A stretch of 64,000 nt of DNA, from positions 62,001-126,000 of the forward strand of contig JAFIGT010000022.1 in assembly GCA_017849585.1 (NCBI GenBank). The letters run 5' to 3'. Below, piece after piece: positions 43,480-52,313 of this stretch. Positions within the stretch are counted from its first letter, which is position 1; every line of letters starts with the position of its first letter. The DNA is from Verrucomicrobium sp. (lineage in GTDB: Bacteria > Verrucomicrobiota > Verrucomicrobiia > Methylacidiphilales > UBA1321). Position numbers and translations under genes: made by a program. The notes under the pieces were generated by a model. The model was not told the origin of the DNA. It did not search any database and saw nothing but the letters and a program-made list of their open reading frames with translations.

Positions 43480-43879
43480 GGTCTCCTTCCCTGTTGCGAG
43501 CTTGAATAGTTCTGGCCCGGGTCAGTCCGATCCCAGGCATTCCTTCCTCTCGATTGGAAAAGGCTTGGGATACTTTGCGGAGCAATTGGCGCATAATTCC
43601 CTGGCGGGCTTCCATCCGGCTTTGACGAATGCGCAACCGGATCTGAGCCACCTTTCCCAGCCCGATGGATTCCGCCTGAAATTTGTCCCAATTCTGGGTC
43701 GCTTCGGATTCGGCGCGATCGGCAGCGCGGCCCGCTACTTGGCTCAGTGTCTTGATGCCCTTGATTAAATTTGGACGTTCTGCACACACATGCTGGGCAG
43801 CGCGCTCGAATTCTTCTGGATGACTCTCGGCAAATTGAGTCAGGAGCATAAGCGATTGAACAGGAGCAGTAGGCTTCAT
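43463..43879 (-). CDS. Hypothetical basic helical protein
   Basis: 138 residues, rich in Arg, Gln and Ala (RIRQSRMEARQGIMRQLLRK), probably helical and nucleic-acid-binding or a structural subunit. It overlaps both neighbours (4 bases upstream, 17 downstream). Function unknown. Confidence 0.6.
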   Translation of the reverse strand: MKPTAPVQSLMLLTQFAESHPEEFERAAQHVCAERPNLIKGIKTLSQVAGRAADRAESEATQNWDKFQAESIGLGKVAQIRLRIRQSRMEARQGIMRQLLRKVSQAFSNREEGMPGIGLTRARTIQARNREGDRGHQR

Positions 43880-44481
43880 TTTTGAAGGGCCGGTTGGGGA
43901 GTTTCTTGAGATGCGGCGGGGGCGGCAGCCCGCGTCAGCGCCGGATTGGCCGCCGGAGTTGTAGGAACGGTTGCCGCTTGAACCGCGCCATTCTGTTTGC
44001 TGAGTTCCTTGTCTTCCGCAATTTGGAGCGCCCGCGTCTGTGGTTTCTGGGCCAGATGCGGGTGAAGTCGCTGTTTCAAGTCCTCATGGGATTTCACCAA
44101 GGATAACGCTTTGTCTTCAGCATTTTGAGCCACCAGTTCCTTGATATTGAAACTAATGCATTTCACCAACCGCTCCTTGGGAATATAGCTCTTAATCAAG
44201 TCGTAACTTTCGGCCATCCCATCCGGTCGAATTTCCCATTCGCCCTGGCGATTTTCCCAAAAGGCGCGCTGAATCGGCGCCTGATTGTCCAAGGCACTTT
44301 TCAAGACTCCCTTAAATTCTTTGACCTGTTTTTCGGCTTCCACCACCACTGGAAGGGAAGCATCAATGGCAGCGGCCGCCCCTTCCAGATCACCGGCATC
44401 CAGCATCTGCTTGATCGGCTCCAAGGCGGGCAAGGTCACCGGGGGCTTACCAACCGAGACGTCCTTTTTTTTAGTGCTCAT
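43876..44481 (-). CDS. Hypothetical helical protein with Ala/Pro-rich tail
   Basis: 201 residues. A Lys-rich start (MSTKKKDVSVGKPPVTLP) and helical body (VEAEKQVKEFKGVLKSALDN, DKALSLVKSHEDLKQRL) precede a low-complexity Ala/Thr/Pro tail from about residue 160. Not recognised. The ATG at 44481 is 9 bases after the shared box. First gene of the three-gene operon 44481-42991. Confidence 0.62.
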   Translation of the reverse strand: MSTKKKDVSVGKPPVTLPALEPIKQMLDAGDLEGAAAAIDASLPVVVEAEKQVKEFKGVLKSALDNQAPIQRAFWENRQGEWEIRPDGMAESYDLIKSYIPKERLVKCISFNIKELVAQNAEDKALSLVKSHEDLKQRLHPHLAQKPQTRALQIAEDKELSKQNGAVQAATVPTTPAANPALTRAAAPAASQETPQPALQK

Positions 44482-44490
44482 GCCACTTAC

Positions 44491-44503
44491 TATTAACTTA
44501 TCG
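44491..44503 (-). promoter_or_regulatory. Shared element box, CGATAAGTTAATA
   Basis: Nine bases to the ATG at 44481. It is divergent from the box at 44539-44551, so about 50 bases between the two boxes hold both promoters. Confidence 0.7.
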
Positions 44504-44538
44504 CCTCGGCACAGGGCCTACTCGGCTCCATCCAATAA

Positions 44539-44551
44539 TCGTGGGTTAATA
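44539..44551 (+). promoter_or_regulatory. Shared element box, TCGTGGGTTAATA
   Basis: Seven bases (AGAAAGT) to the ATG at 44559. The spacing matches the putative -10 reading. Confidence 0.7.
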
Positions 44552-44558
44552 AGAAAGT

Positions 44559-45170
44559 ATGGCTCCCACTCCATCCGCCCCGCTTGAAGCCCCGCTGGTT
44601 ATCGTCCAATTGCCGTGGTTTGAAAATCCGTCCTACACTTTCTTCTACGAGGAGAATGAAGACAAGGTACGCGTCCACATGCCATGCTCTCCCGAGGCAC
44701 GGCGGTCCATCCTGCTTCTCTGCCAACATTTTTTGGCATCGGCCGATATTTTTGGGATCTGGCAGCCGGTCGACCAACAAGCCGACCGCCTTCTGCGCCT
44801 GATGCCTCAAGGAACCTTGTCTTCCTGCTGGCTCCGGGCCTTGGTGTCTTTCCGGTACATCAAACAAGTGGTCGAACAATTTGCTTCCACGACACTTTTT
44901 AACCGTTCACCGGACGAAGAAGATGGGATTGATCTCGCGCCCCACGAGCAGTGGGCTCTGCGGGAAGCTGCTATGTGTTGGCGGGATGTCCTGTACCCTG
45001 CCTTTGCCAAAGACAATGCCTACCCTTTTGGAGAAGATGTTCTTTCGGCATTCGATCCCACCATCGAACTCATTGATTCCTGGACATGGATCGACCCGTT
45101 GAAAGGTTATCTGAGAATCCGCCCCTTGGCCGAAACGGATGAATCTCCAGAGGAACCTCCAACGTCGTGA
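44559..45170 (+). CDS. Hypothetical protein, first gene of a + strand operon
   Basis: 203 residues, soluble, aromatic-rich (LVIVQLPWFENPSYTFFYEE, LIDSWTWIDPLKGYLRI). Not recognised. It begins directly after the shared box and its stop overlaps the GTG of the next gene by 4 bases, so the three genes 44559-46766 are coupled. No membrane segment. Confidence 0.6.
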   Translation: MAPTPSAPLEAPLVIVQLPWFENPSYTFFYEENEDKVRVHMPCSPEARRSILLLCQHFLASADIFGIWQPVDQQADRLLRLMPQGTLSSCWLRALVSFRYIKQVVEQFASTTLFNRSPDEEDGIDLAPHEQWALREAAMCWRDVLYPAFAKDNAYPFGEDVLSAFDPTIELIDSWTWIDPLKGYLRIRPLAETDESPEEPPTS

Positions 45171-45757
45171 TCGCAGTCCCTATGACCATAAAGATTGTGG
45201 ATGTACGGTGTACCTCGCGTGTCCCAAGTAATTCCGTCGCTGCCGTCACGCAGGCCGTCCGATCGGGATTTCATGAAGTGTTGGTCGAGCCGCTCTTTTC
45301 ACTTAGCGAAAATGACGGGGTCGACGCTTTCCTTGGTGACTACCCTGTCGGAGTACGCCATGCGCTCTACCAGTATAATGCCTCGGACTATTTCGCCCAA
45401 AACCGCCTCTTGGAAACACCAGAACCTTTGAGCAGTGTCCTTTATATTCCGGGGATGACTTGGCTCTGGTGCTGGTTTCAAGGCCCATCAAAGCACATTG
45501 CCGCGGTCGCCCGATGCCTGAATGACCTTCGTCAGTTGATGCCCGACCTTCAGGTAGGAATGATTCTCCGGACAGCCTCCGAAATAAAAAAGTTCCCGGG
45601 GTTGTCTGTTGCCAGTTCCAGTCCAGACAGCGATTTCGTACTTCTAACCGGCATCGCTCAACCTCGGCTGATGTTTTCTTCGTTTCGGAAAAAATCCATC
45701 TCCTTGCTGCCTTGGCCTCTTGGCGCTGGTAAGCATGTCGTAAACGCCAATTTTTGA
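45167..45757 (+). CDS. Hypothetical protein, second gene of the operon
   Basis: 196 residues from the GTG at 45167 (GTGA overlap). Mixed alpha/beta character (TIKIVDVRCTSRVPSNSVAA, EPLSSVLYIPGMTWLWCWF, GKHVVNANF). Not recognised. An ATG six codons in (45182) is an alternative start. It lies between two other unrecognised genes. Confidence 0.58.
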   Translation: MIAVPMTIKIVDVRCTSRVPSNSVAAVTQAVRSGFHEVLVEPLFSLSENDGVDAFLGDYPVGVRHALYQYNASDYFAQNRLLETPEPLSSVLYIPGMTWLWCWFQGPSKHIAAVARCLNDLRQLMPDLQVGMILRTASEIKKFPGLSVASSSPDSDFVLLTGIAQPRLMFSSFRKKSISLLPWPLGAGKHVVNANF

Positions 45758-45770
45758 TGAGGCAATCTCT

Positions 45771-46766
45771 ATGCTGCCACAACCCCTCATCCAGAATCAG
45801 GCATTCGATGACGCCTATACTGAATTTGTCGAGAAGCCATGGCAAGCAGTGGCAGATCTTCTCCCGTGGAATGCTCCCACGGAACTCCGTCAGGAATGGG
45901 AGCACTCTATCACTCACACATCAGATCCCTTGAAGCGCCTTGTATCCGCCATCGGGCTATCGAGGTCTGCCGGATTGACCTTGCATGAAGTGGAGACGAT
46001 CGACGCTTATATCAGCCAGCACGTAGAAGACTTTGACAACGTAAACGTCGATGTCGTGGCCTTATTGCTATGCACTGGTGCCACCCCCCCGCCCATTCTC
46101 TTTCCTGCTTATTTTGAACCTTGCTTGAAAGCTTCAGCGCCTCATCCTCCACCCATTTTGTGGTTATGTCTGTCGTGGTATTTACGAGCTCCCGGCAACA
46201 TCGAAGTGGCCTCCGCTTTTCTGCGACACAAGGATCACTGGTGGCCCTCACCATATGGTCGGTTCCTCATTGCCCAGTCGCTGCTCAATCCGTTATTGGC
46301 TCCCCCGGACGAACTATTCCATGAATGGTTGCAAGCGGAAGCTACTTTCCATCCCAGAAAAATGCACCCCACCATGAATTTAAACGCAGACCTGCTTTTT
46401 TTCGCGTGGGCAATGCGCTGGGACACCACCAAAATTCCCACCGTGCTGCGCCCGGCATTCCAATGGCTCATCGCACAGAAAAGCGTCCTGCGTCCCCACG
46501 ATCTCCCGGTGGAAGAACTGACATGCCCAACCCAAACCACTATCCAGTCGTTTGCCTCCAACACGGAATTAAACGAAGTCTATAAATACTATCTTCCCCT
46601 TTTGCGTTACCCATGGGAATCGCCCAGTCTTCCAGCCTTTGCCGCAGAAGGCTCCGTTGTTGCGCTGGCCTTGGCCGGCCATCCGCCTTTTCTCGAATGG
46701 TGCAAACAACGTGCACCGCGATCTCTGGAGATGCTTGAAGCCCATCCGTGCTGGGGGTTGTTCTAA
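45771..46766 (+). CDS. Hypothetical Trp/Pro-rich protein
   Basis: 331 residues, soluble, with helical segments rich in Trp and Pro (PILWLCLSWYLRAPGNIEVA, FLEWCKQRAPRSLEMLEAHP). No domain recognised. GAGG lies 7-11 bases before the ATG. Third gene of the boxed operon; probably functions with the two preceding proteins. Confidence 0.62.
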   Translation: MLPQPLIQNQAFDDAYTEFVEKPWQAVADLLPWNAPTELRQEWEHSITHTSDPLKRLVSAIGLSRSAGLTLHEVETIDAYISQHVEDFDNVNVDVVALLLCTGATPPPILFPAYFEPCLKASAPHPPPILWLCLSWYLRAPGNIEVASAFLRHKDHWWPSPYGRFLIAQSLLNPLLAPPDELFHEWLQAEATFHPRKMHPTMNLNADLLFFAWAMRWDTTKIPTVLRPAFQWLIAQKSVLRPHDLPVEELTCPTQTTIQSFASNTELNEVYKYYLPLLRYPWESPSLPAFAAEGSVVALALAGHPPFLEWCKQRAPRSLEMLEAHPCWGLF

Positions 46767-46777
46767 AAAGAAGAATT

Positions 46778-47098
46778 ATGAAAACACGAAAAGTTATGAT
46801 CCTATGCAAAAGTAACAAAATCGAAATAAATCCATTCCCTGATACGGTCATTACCCCTACCACCGCCAATCGGCTGCCGCAGGTGCGAACATATAATCTG
46901 CTTATCAAGCGGCTGCTGGAACTTAATGTCAACGCCACTGCCTTCCTTGTCCCCGAAGACATGCTGTCCAAGCTCTCCCGATCCAATAATACCCACATCG
47001 CTCTGGACGATTTGGTGAGCCAGATTCCAACCAAAGCCCTCTTCGCGCTTATTTTTGCTCCAGAATATCAACCGCAAATAGCAATTGGCAAAAACTGA
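46778..47098 (+). CDS. Small hypothetical protein
   Basis: 106 residues from the ATG at 46778, 11 bases after the previous stop, with AAGAAG upstream. Helical middle (VRTYNLLIKRLLELNVNATA) and a hydrophobic C-terminus (KALFALIFAPEYQPQ). No recognised feature. It may be a fourth gene of the operon. Confidence 0.5.
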   Translation: MKTRKVMILCKSNKIEINPFPDTVITPTTANRLPQVRTYNLLIKRLLELNVNATAFLVPEDMLSKLSRSNNTHIALDDLVSQIPTKALFALIFAPEYQPQIAIGKN

Positions 47099-47159
47099 AA
47101 TTTGCCGAATTCAGCGGAACAAAAAATTTTCACATCAAAAGCCACCGGGAGCTTTAAAA

Positions 47160-47822
47160 CTAAGTGAGGTTCTCTATCGCCTCAATGGCACTGATCCTGC
47201 GGAGACCCTCGCTTGGCAATACCTTGAACCATTCTTCCAATAAAAGCTTGGAAGCCACTTTGACGTATACTGGTTTTGAAATATGCTCTGGAAATCGTTC
47301 ACGCAAGAGCGGGAAAATTCCATTGGCCGTATCCTCGGGATCTTCATCTGCCAGACAATCCACACTGACACAGGGCACCAAGTCATACTTTGTCGTTTTC
47401 ATCAAACGGATCTCCCCTTTGGTAGGAAGCGAGTCATAGAGATCGCTACCCTCCAGAAGTTCATTATCCGTTTCGATTTGCACAACATCGCCAACAACCG
47501 AACATCGGCGAACCGTAACGGTAGCGAGCCGTTCCAGAACGCCTTTCCAACAAAGACTTTTCCCCATGTATTCTTGGAGTTTATCGCCCCGCACGGCATC
47601 GGGAAGCTCCGCCAGCGTGAGGGCCGCCAGAGGACCTGCAGGCCCCAAACCAACAATTGAACTGAGTAGAAAAATCCGGAGGTCTGAAGCTTGTCGGTAA
47701 TCCGTCAGGACATCGTAAGGGCACCAATCACGAATGGGTTTGGCAAGTATCCGTGACCATTGGCATACAGCTTTGGATAGGCAGCTAATTACCACAAAAT
47801 CAGTTTGGTTGAGAACATCCAT
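47160..47822 (-). CDS. Hypothetical protein
   Basis: 220 residues, soluble, mixed alpha/beta (DFVVISCLSKAVCQWSRILA, VYVKVASKLLLEEWFKVLP). Not recognised. A variant box ATTAATA lies at 47875-47881, 52 bases before the ATG. It converges with the gene at 46778. Confidence 0.58.
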   Translation of the reverse strand: MDVLNQTDFVVISCLSKAVCQWSRILAKPIRDWCPYDVLTDYRQASDLRIFLLSSIVGLGPAGPLAALTLAELPDAVRGDKLQEYMGKSLCWKGVLERLATVTVRRCSVVGDVVQIETDNELLEGSDLYDSLPTKGEIRLMKTTKYDLVPCVSVDCLADEDPEDTANGIFPLLRERFPEHISKPVYVKVASKLLLEEWFKVLPSEGLRRISAIEAIENLT

Positions 47823-47874
47823 CCGTTTTCTTTAATCGGAGCTTCGTTCCCATTTCTTAGAACGGCATGCTCTC

Positions 47875-47881
47875 TATTAAT
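47875..47881 (-). promoter_or_regulatory. Weak shared-box variant, ATTAATA
   Basis: On the minus strand, 52 bases before the ATG at 47822. It lacks the G before TTAATA and the usual short gap, so it may be chance. Confidence 0.25.
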
Positions 47882-48027
47882 CCCCTGTGAAATATACTCC
47901 TTTTTGCGTTCGGGAGCCCCAAACCTTTTCAAAAAAAAGGAGTTCTATCAAACTTCAATTTTAAAATTTATTCCTACAGATACTTAATTATGCACACGCT
48001 TTGAGAACGTATCATGCTGTCGGCAGC

Positions 48028-48040
48028 CCAAAGGCTAATA
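48028..48040 (+). promoter_or_regulatory. Shared-box variant before the primase gene, core GCTAATA
   Basis: Core GCTAATA at 48034-48040 with 8 bases to the ATG at 48049. One base differs from GTTAATA; spacing is typical. GAGGG in the gap could act as a ribosome site. Confidence 0.4.
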
Positions 48041-48048
48041 CGTGAGGG

Positions 48049-49233
48049 ATGCGAGACCTAAGTGACGCCCTTCAAAAAATCAGCATCCACGACTTGTTCA
48101 TCCATTTTGGATTCCCTCTCCCCAAGAGCATTCATCCCGACAAACCGTTTCTCACTCATAGCCCTTTTCGTCCGGATGAACATCCTTCGTTCAGCGTTTT
48201 TAAACGGGACGAGAGTTGGTTGTTCAAGGACATGAGCCCGGCCTATTGTCAATACAAGGGAAACGCGCTGACTTTCTTTCGGTTGGCCTCCGGCATTACC
48301 GACAAGAAATTATCTGTCCGTGAATTTTGTAAATTAGCGCAAAGCAAACCTGGCGTCATGAATCGCGCTCCGTGTAGTAATGCCATCCGACACGATTTAA
48401 ATCGTACTAGCAATTCACCATCCACAACTCATCATTCCAAACCGCAACTTGCAATGCGGCTTCCGACAAGCGTTGAATTGATGGCCATTAGCCGACAACG
48501 CGGCGACCTCCGCATTACCGCACTTCAAGAAGCGGTTAAGCGTGGACATCTTCGGATCGGCACCCTCTATGGATTTAAATCATGGTTGCTTACCGATGCG
48601 AGCGGCAAAGTCATCCAGGGGCGTCGGATTGACCGTAACACTCCCAGTCGTTATCCGTTTGCAAGACTCAAGTACCCCAAGGCAATGAACGCGAAACATT
48701 CCGATCCGAACTGGCCCCTCGGCATTCTGGAAACCGAAAACTATCCTAATGTGATTCTGGTCGAGGGAGGCCCCGACTTCCTGTCTGCATTCCATTGGCT
48801 GGAACGCGAGGGTATTCTCGATCAAACACAGCCGATCGCTTTTTTAGGCGGCGAAAATAGTTTCACCCCGGAGACATCGGCCCGACTGGTAAACAAAAGG
48901 GTCATGATGTTTCCCCATGCCGATCCGGCAGGCTCCCATTCGGAGGCGGTTTGGAAACAGGCCCTTGATTCGGCAGGCGTTTGTGACCTTAAAATCATGG
49001 ATTTCAGGCGCATTGCCTCACTCAGTCAAATCGGAGGCCCGGTCAAAGATCTCAATGACCTGGTCGCCTACGAAAAACACATCGGGAAAGGAAGGCTGTT
49101 CGCCTTTTTTGGTGCACCCCAATTTCCCAACAGAACGTTCTCTACTCGTGCTTCCCAATCTCACTATTACTCACGAGGAATTCAGGCAGCCGAAACCGAT
49201 CCGAGACCAAATACCGGCAATACCTTAGGGTAA
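48049..49233 (+). CDS. Plasmid/phage-type TOPRIM primase-like protein
   Basis: 394 residues. The N-terminal part (residues about 25-90: SPFRPDEHPSFSVFKRDESW then FKDMSPAYCQYKGNALTFF) resembles the CHC2 region of DnaG-like primases without its full set of Cys ligands. The TOPRIM domain has NVILVEGGPDFLSAFHW near residue 227 and MMFPHADPAGSHS near 285, supplying the conserved Glu and an Asp. Probably primes element replication or transfer. No helicase domain follows. Confidence 0.78.
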   Translation: MRDLSDALQKISIHDLFIHFGFPLPKSIHPDKPFLTHSPFRPDEHPSFSVFKRDESWLFKDMSPAYCQYKGNALTFFRLASGITDKKLSVREFCKLAQSKPGVMNRAPCSNAIRHDLNRTSNSPSTTHHSKPQLAMRLPTSVELMAISRQRGDLRITALQEAVKRGHLRIGTLYGFKSWLLTDASGKVIQGRRIDRNTPSRYPFARLKYPKAMNAKHSDPNWPLGILETENYPNVILVEGGPDFLSAFHWLEREGILDQTQPIAFLGGENSFTPETSARLVNKRVMMFPHADPAGSHSEAVWKQALDSAGVCDLKIMDFRRIASLSQIGGPVKDLNDLVAYEKHIGKGRLFAFFGAPQFPNRTFSTRASQSHYYSRGIQAAETDPRPNTGNTLG

Positions 49234-49238
49234 CTATC

Positions 49239-49853
49239 TCATCTCGCCGCTGTGAAGCTGGCCGAATGCCTGTAACGCCGCCAAGTCGTGATGATCGCTG
49301 GACGCTTCGGCTTGGGGCAATCCGTTAGCCCTATAATGCCCCATATGCATTCCTCAATAATTTGCTCGGGCTGTTTATTGATACGGCGCGCGAATTCTTC
49401 GATCCTTGAATATAGTTTGGGCGAAACAAAGCACGGTTCTTTGCCCGGGGAGCTTAAAAGCAACGGCTGGATCTGATGACGCAACCAACCTGAAAGGTTT
49501 TCAGCGTAGGGATGCCCCGCATGCCAGTCCTGGATTCGCCGTCTCTCCATCGCTACAATTTCCTGGGGAAACATTCGAATGCGAAGTTGCATGGAGCGGC
49601 TGTCAGATGGCATTCTTTTTTTCTTCGTTCCATGACTCATCTGGTACTGAAGCCATGTTTGGTCCCGGTAAAGCGTGGCAGCCTCAAGCGCCTGTTCTGT
49701 ACCGCCATATTCACAGTCCCGGAAACATCGATAATGGCGGGCTGGCCCCGAACCGATGATTACCACCCAATGCAGCTCGTTTTTTCTGGTGATGCGATGG
49801 ATATGCGGCCGTTTTGCAGTGGTTTTCAACGCCGTTGTTTTGTCCGGGATCAT
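49239..49853 (-). CDS. AP2/ERF-like DNA-binding protein
   Basis: 204 residues. Residues about 20-70 (RKNELHWVVIIGSGPARHYR then FRDCEYGGTEQALEAATLYR) have the YGG...AL..A...RD pattern of bacterial AP2-like domains, known DNA binders related to plant AP2. The rest has VSPKLYSRIEEFARRI and a conserved CPKPKRPAII. It starts at the last base of the receiver stop codon (TAATG), so the two are translationally coupled. A decayed copy with the same partner lies at 12105-12902. DNA target unknown. Confidence 0.68.
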   Translation of the reverse strand: MIPDKTTALKTTAKRPHIHRITRKNELHWVVIIGSGPARHYRCFRDCEYGGTEQALEAATLYRDQTWLQYQMSHGTKKKRMPSDSRSMQLRIRMFPQEIVAMERRRIQDWHAGHPYAENLSGWLRHQIQPLLLSSPGKEPCFVSPKLYSRIEEFARRINKQPEQIIEECIWGIIGLTDCPKPKRPAIITTWRRYRHSASFTAAR

Positions 49854-50260
49854 TATAAGCTCCGCAACGCCTCTCGAATGGACTCCGTCAGCTCAATCAG
49901 GTCAAAGGGCTTCGGAATAATCCTGAAAATTCCTTTTTCCTCCCGATGGGCGCACTTTAATAGCTCGGCATGGCCACTCAGAAAAATAAAAGCGCCCTTC
50001 CATTCGGCTTCGCGCAATGTGTGAATAAACTGCAGCCCATCAATGCCCGGCATGTGGTAATCGGAGAGGATGAGGTGAACCGGATTTTCTTGAATAAATT
50101 CGAGCGCTCCCGCAGCCCGGTTGAAGGTATGCACTTGATACCCCTCTTCCTTGAGTACCCATCCCAGTATCCTCAAAATTGTCGTCTCGTCGTCCACGAC
50201 AACCAGGGAATATGTTTTCTTAGTTGCTCTTTCTAAAGCCGCTTCCATAAGCCCCGTCAC
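49853..50260 (-). CDS. Single-domain response regulator
   Basis: 135 residues, a complete receiver. LVVVDDETTILRILGWVL gives the acidic pocket, LILSDYHMPGIDGLQF the phosphoacceptor Asp, FIFLSGHAE the Ser/Thr position, and IIPKPFD the Lys. There is no output domain. It probably works through its coupled AP2-like partner at 49239 and may take phosphate from one of the kinases in the cargo region. Confidence 0.88.
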   Translation of the reverse strand: MTGLMEAALERATKKTYSLVVVDDETTILRILGWVLKEEGYQVHTFNRAAGALEFIQENPVHLILSDYHMPGIDGLQFIHTLREAEWKGAFIFLSGHAELLKCAHREEKGIFRIIPKPFDLIELTESIREALRSL

Positions 50261-50353
50261 GTATTAGGCCACAGTCAACCGAATTCGGTCATAACAACCT
50301 ATAGAGCACTTCTGCGGTGTTAAGCAAGGAGTAAATATGCTCCATAATAGGCA

Positions 50354-50665
50354 GTGAATTCCCGGCAAATCTTAAAACGTATCGGACTCAACCTCAGAAA
50401 AGCCCGCGAACAATCCAACCTCACGCAGGAAGGATTGGCCGAACTGGCCGGCATCCATTGGAAAACGGTGGGTTATATCGAGGGAGGAAAAAGGGATTTC
50501 GGTTCGGCCACTTTGGCGCGCATTGTCCTCATCCTTAAAATGCCATTCAGCCAGGTATTGGAAGGGATCGAGTTGGAGCGGAGCCACCCCGTTGAAATTA
50601 TCGCTAAAGCGACAGCACGAAAACGCGTTCCTCGCGGCAAGAAACCAACCACAAAAGCGCGTTGA
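50354..50665 (+). CDS. XRE-family helix-turn-helix regulator
   Basis: 103 residues, GTG start. LRKAREQSNLTQEGLAELAG and WKTVGYIEGGKRDFGSATLA form the Cro/CI helix-turn-helix, followed by LKMPFSQVLEGIEL and a basic tail (KATARKRVPRGKKPTT). A CATAATA at 50343-50349 resembles the shared box but is only 4 bases from the GTG. A regulator of element maintenance or transfer is likely. No toxin partner is adjacent. Confidence 0.85.
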   Translation: MNSRQILKRIGLNLRKAREQSNLTQEGLAELAGIHWKTVGYIEGGKRDFGSATLARIVLILKMPFSQVLEGIELERSHPVEIIAKATARKRVPRGKKPTTKAR

Positions 50666-50787
50666 CAGGTCCTGGCGCTGTATCAATTGGTGAATAGGAT
50701 GCTTCCTGCCAAGTCAGCGTAAGTCCCATTCCTCTCCCAAGTCTTGCATCGAATCACATTTTGTGGCATCCACAGGGCAATTAAATC

Positions 50788-51150
50788 ATGAGCTACCTAT
50801 CCACTCTTAAGTCTTCGGATTTAAAACAAATCACCAAACTGCTCGCAAAAAAGGAATCTCTTCTTCGCAAGCTCCAAGTCATCGACACCGCATTGGACAA
50901 CCTGAGCGGTGAAGTTAAGCCAGAAAAATCGGCTTCTATTGCAGGCACTCCCAAAAAGCGCGCACGGCGCGGAAAGCTGAAGACCAAGATATTGGCTGCA
51001 CTCAAAGCCGCAGGTGAAAAGGGGCATACCGTCGCTGAGCTAGCAAAGATATTAAATACCAAACCCAACAATCTTTACGCCTGGTTTTATACTACAGGCA
51101 AGAAAACCCCAGGTCTAAAAAAGTCAAAAGACGGACGCTACAGCCTGTAG
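50788..51150 (+). CDS. Small winged-helix-like DNA-binding protein
   Basis: 120 residues. An N-terminal coiled coil (LKQITKLLAKKESLLRKLQ) leads to a basic linker (KKRARRGKLKTK) and a helix-turn-helix (GHTVAELAKILNTKPNNLYA) with a Gly/Lys-rich wing ending DGRYSL. Proteins of this shape are common nucleoid or silencing proteins in Verrucomicrobiota. It precedes the IHF/HU-like gene by 20 bases, so the pair may organise element DNA. Confidence 0.75.
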   Translation: MSYLSTLKSSDLKQITKLLAKKESLLRKLQVIDTALDNLSGEVKPEKSASIAGTPKKRARRGKLKTKILAALKAAGEKGHTVAELAKILNTKPNNLYAWFYTTGKKTPGLKKSKDGRYSL

Positions 51151-51170
51151 TATCCTAGCGAGAAAGCCAG

Positions 51171-51488
51171 ATGTCCAACTTGACCAAACGAGACATCGTT
51201 GTCCATCTCAGCAATGAGACAGGTATGACCCAACAGGAAATTCTGAATATCGTTCAGAGATTGTTGAATCATATCATGGAAAATCTTTCAAAGGGCCAAA
51301 ATGTCGAACTTCGAAATTTTGGCGTATTCGAAGTAAAACTGCGCAAAGCTCGCGTGGGACGTAATCCTAACCGCCCCGAATCGGACGTCCCCATCCCTCC
51401 TCGCGCTGTGGTAAAGTTTAAAGCTGGAAAAGAAATGAAAGCCAAGGTTATAGCTCTTTCCGAAAATCTGGCAGCGTCTCGCCAATAG
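51171..51488 (+). CDS. HU/IHF-family DNA-bending protein
   Basis: 105 residues. LTKRDIVVHLSNETGMTQQE and VELRNFGVFEVKLRKARVGR followed by NPNRPES match the HU/IHF arm with its conserved proline; FKAGKEMKAKV is the C-terminal strand-helix. Normal length for the family. It bends DNA and could assist replication, relaxation at the transfer origin or promoter activity in the element. Confidence 0.92.
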   Translation: MSNLTKRDIVVHLSNETGMTQQEILNIVQRLLNHIMENLSKGQNVELRNFGVFEVKLRKARVGRNPNRPESDVPIPPRAVVKFKAGKEMKAKVIALSENLAASRQ

Positions 51489-51563
51489 GCTGGCTCAAAA
51501 TTCCACCCTTTTCCCTTGGCCAGCGACTCAAAAAAAACACTGTCACATCGCAATTTCCTCAAT

Positions 51564-52301
51564 CTACCAGATCGACCAGTTAAGGGTTTCTGCTCCAGAA
51601 GGAGAAGGTTTTATAAGGGGAGACGAGATTGTAAGGGAGCCATTTGGAATAACAGGCGTCGGATCTTGATAGGAGCCTTTATAAAGCCGATACCCCCATC
51701 CATCGGACGAATTCGGCTGCTGCCAACCCAAATGAATAAATGCCACCTTTCCTGACCAATTGGCTGGTGGAGTGATCGTCCAGTAGAGGGAATTGTTTAA
51801 GTAAACATTCACCACATTCTGACCCGGATCATACTTCATGATTGCGGTGATATTTCCCGTACTGATCGCATAAGGCGCACCGGGACAAAGAGGCCCACTA
51901 TAGTGATAATAAACCCCAGCCCCGGTCTGATTGGCCGCAAAACTTCCGTTGATGGTGTAGGTATAGCTTGTCTTGTAGGTGGAGTAACTTCTCCGTTGGG
52001 TAAGTTGTGTGCTGTACCCAGAATATAAAACCGTTCCAGAGGCCAGTTCGGATGTGGTTACCAACCTCAATGCAAAATAGGCCCGCTCGTTCCACCCGTT
52101 GCTGTAGAGCGCCGAATGATCCGGGTCGGTCCGAATATCATAGCTGCCAATATAGCCGAAGATGCGGATTAGCGACATGAAATCACAGTCATCGTCCCCA
52201 CCATCGCCGTATAACGTGGATTCTGTCGTCCAAACAAGATCGGCCATCGCCCCCTGACAAAAAAGAAGGATTGAACAGATCAGCCAAAAGAAATGTCTCA
52301 T
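51564..52301 (-). CDS. Exported surface protein with shared C-terminal tail (1)
   Basis: 245 residues. Signal peptide MRHFFWLICSILLFCQGAMA; the mature part is Tyr/Ser/Thr/Gly-rich (TYKTSYTYTINGSFAANQTG). It ends NGSLTISSPLIKPSPSGAET plus LNWSIW, almost the same tail as the next gene. Probably beta-rich and surface-exposed, perhaps a pilus-associated adhesin. No enzyme domain. Confidence 0.7.
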   Translation of the reverse strand: MRHFFWLICSILLFCQGAMADLVWTTESTLYGDGGDDDCDFMSLIRIFGYIGSYDIRTDPDHSALYSNGWNERAYFALRLVTTSELASGTVLYSGYSTQLTQRRSYSTYKTSYTYTINGSFAANQTGAGVYYHYSGPLCPGAPYAISTGNITAIMKYDPGQNVVNVYLNNSLYWTITPPANWSGKVAFIHLGWQQPNSSDGWGYRLYKGSYQDPTPVIPNGSLTISSPLIKPSPSGAETLNWSIW

Positions 52302-52313
52302 TCATTCCTCCTG

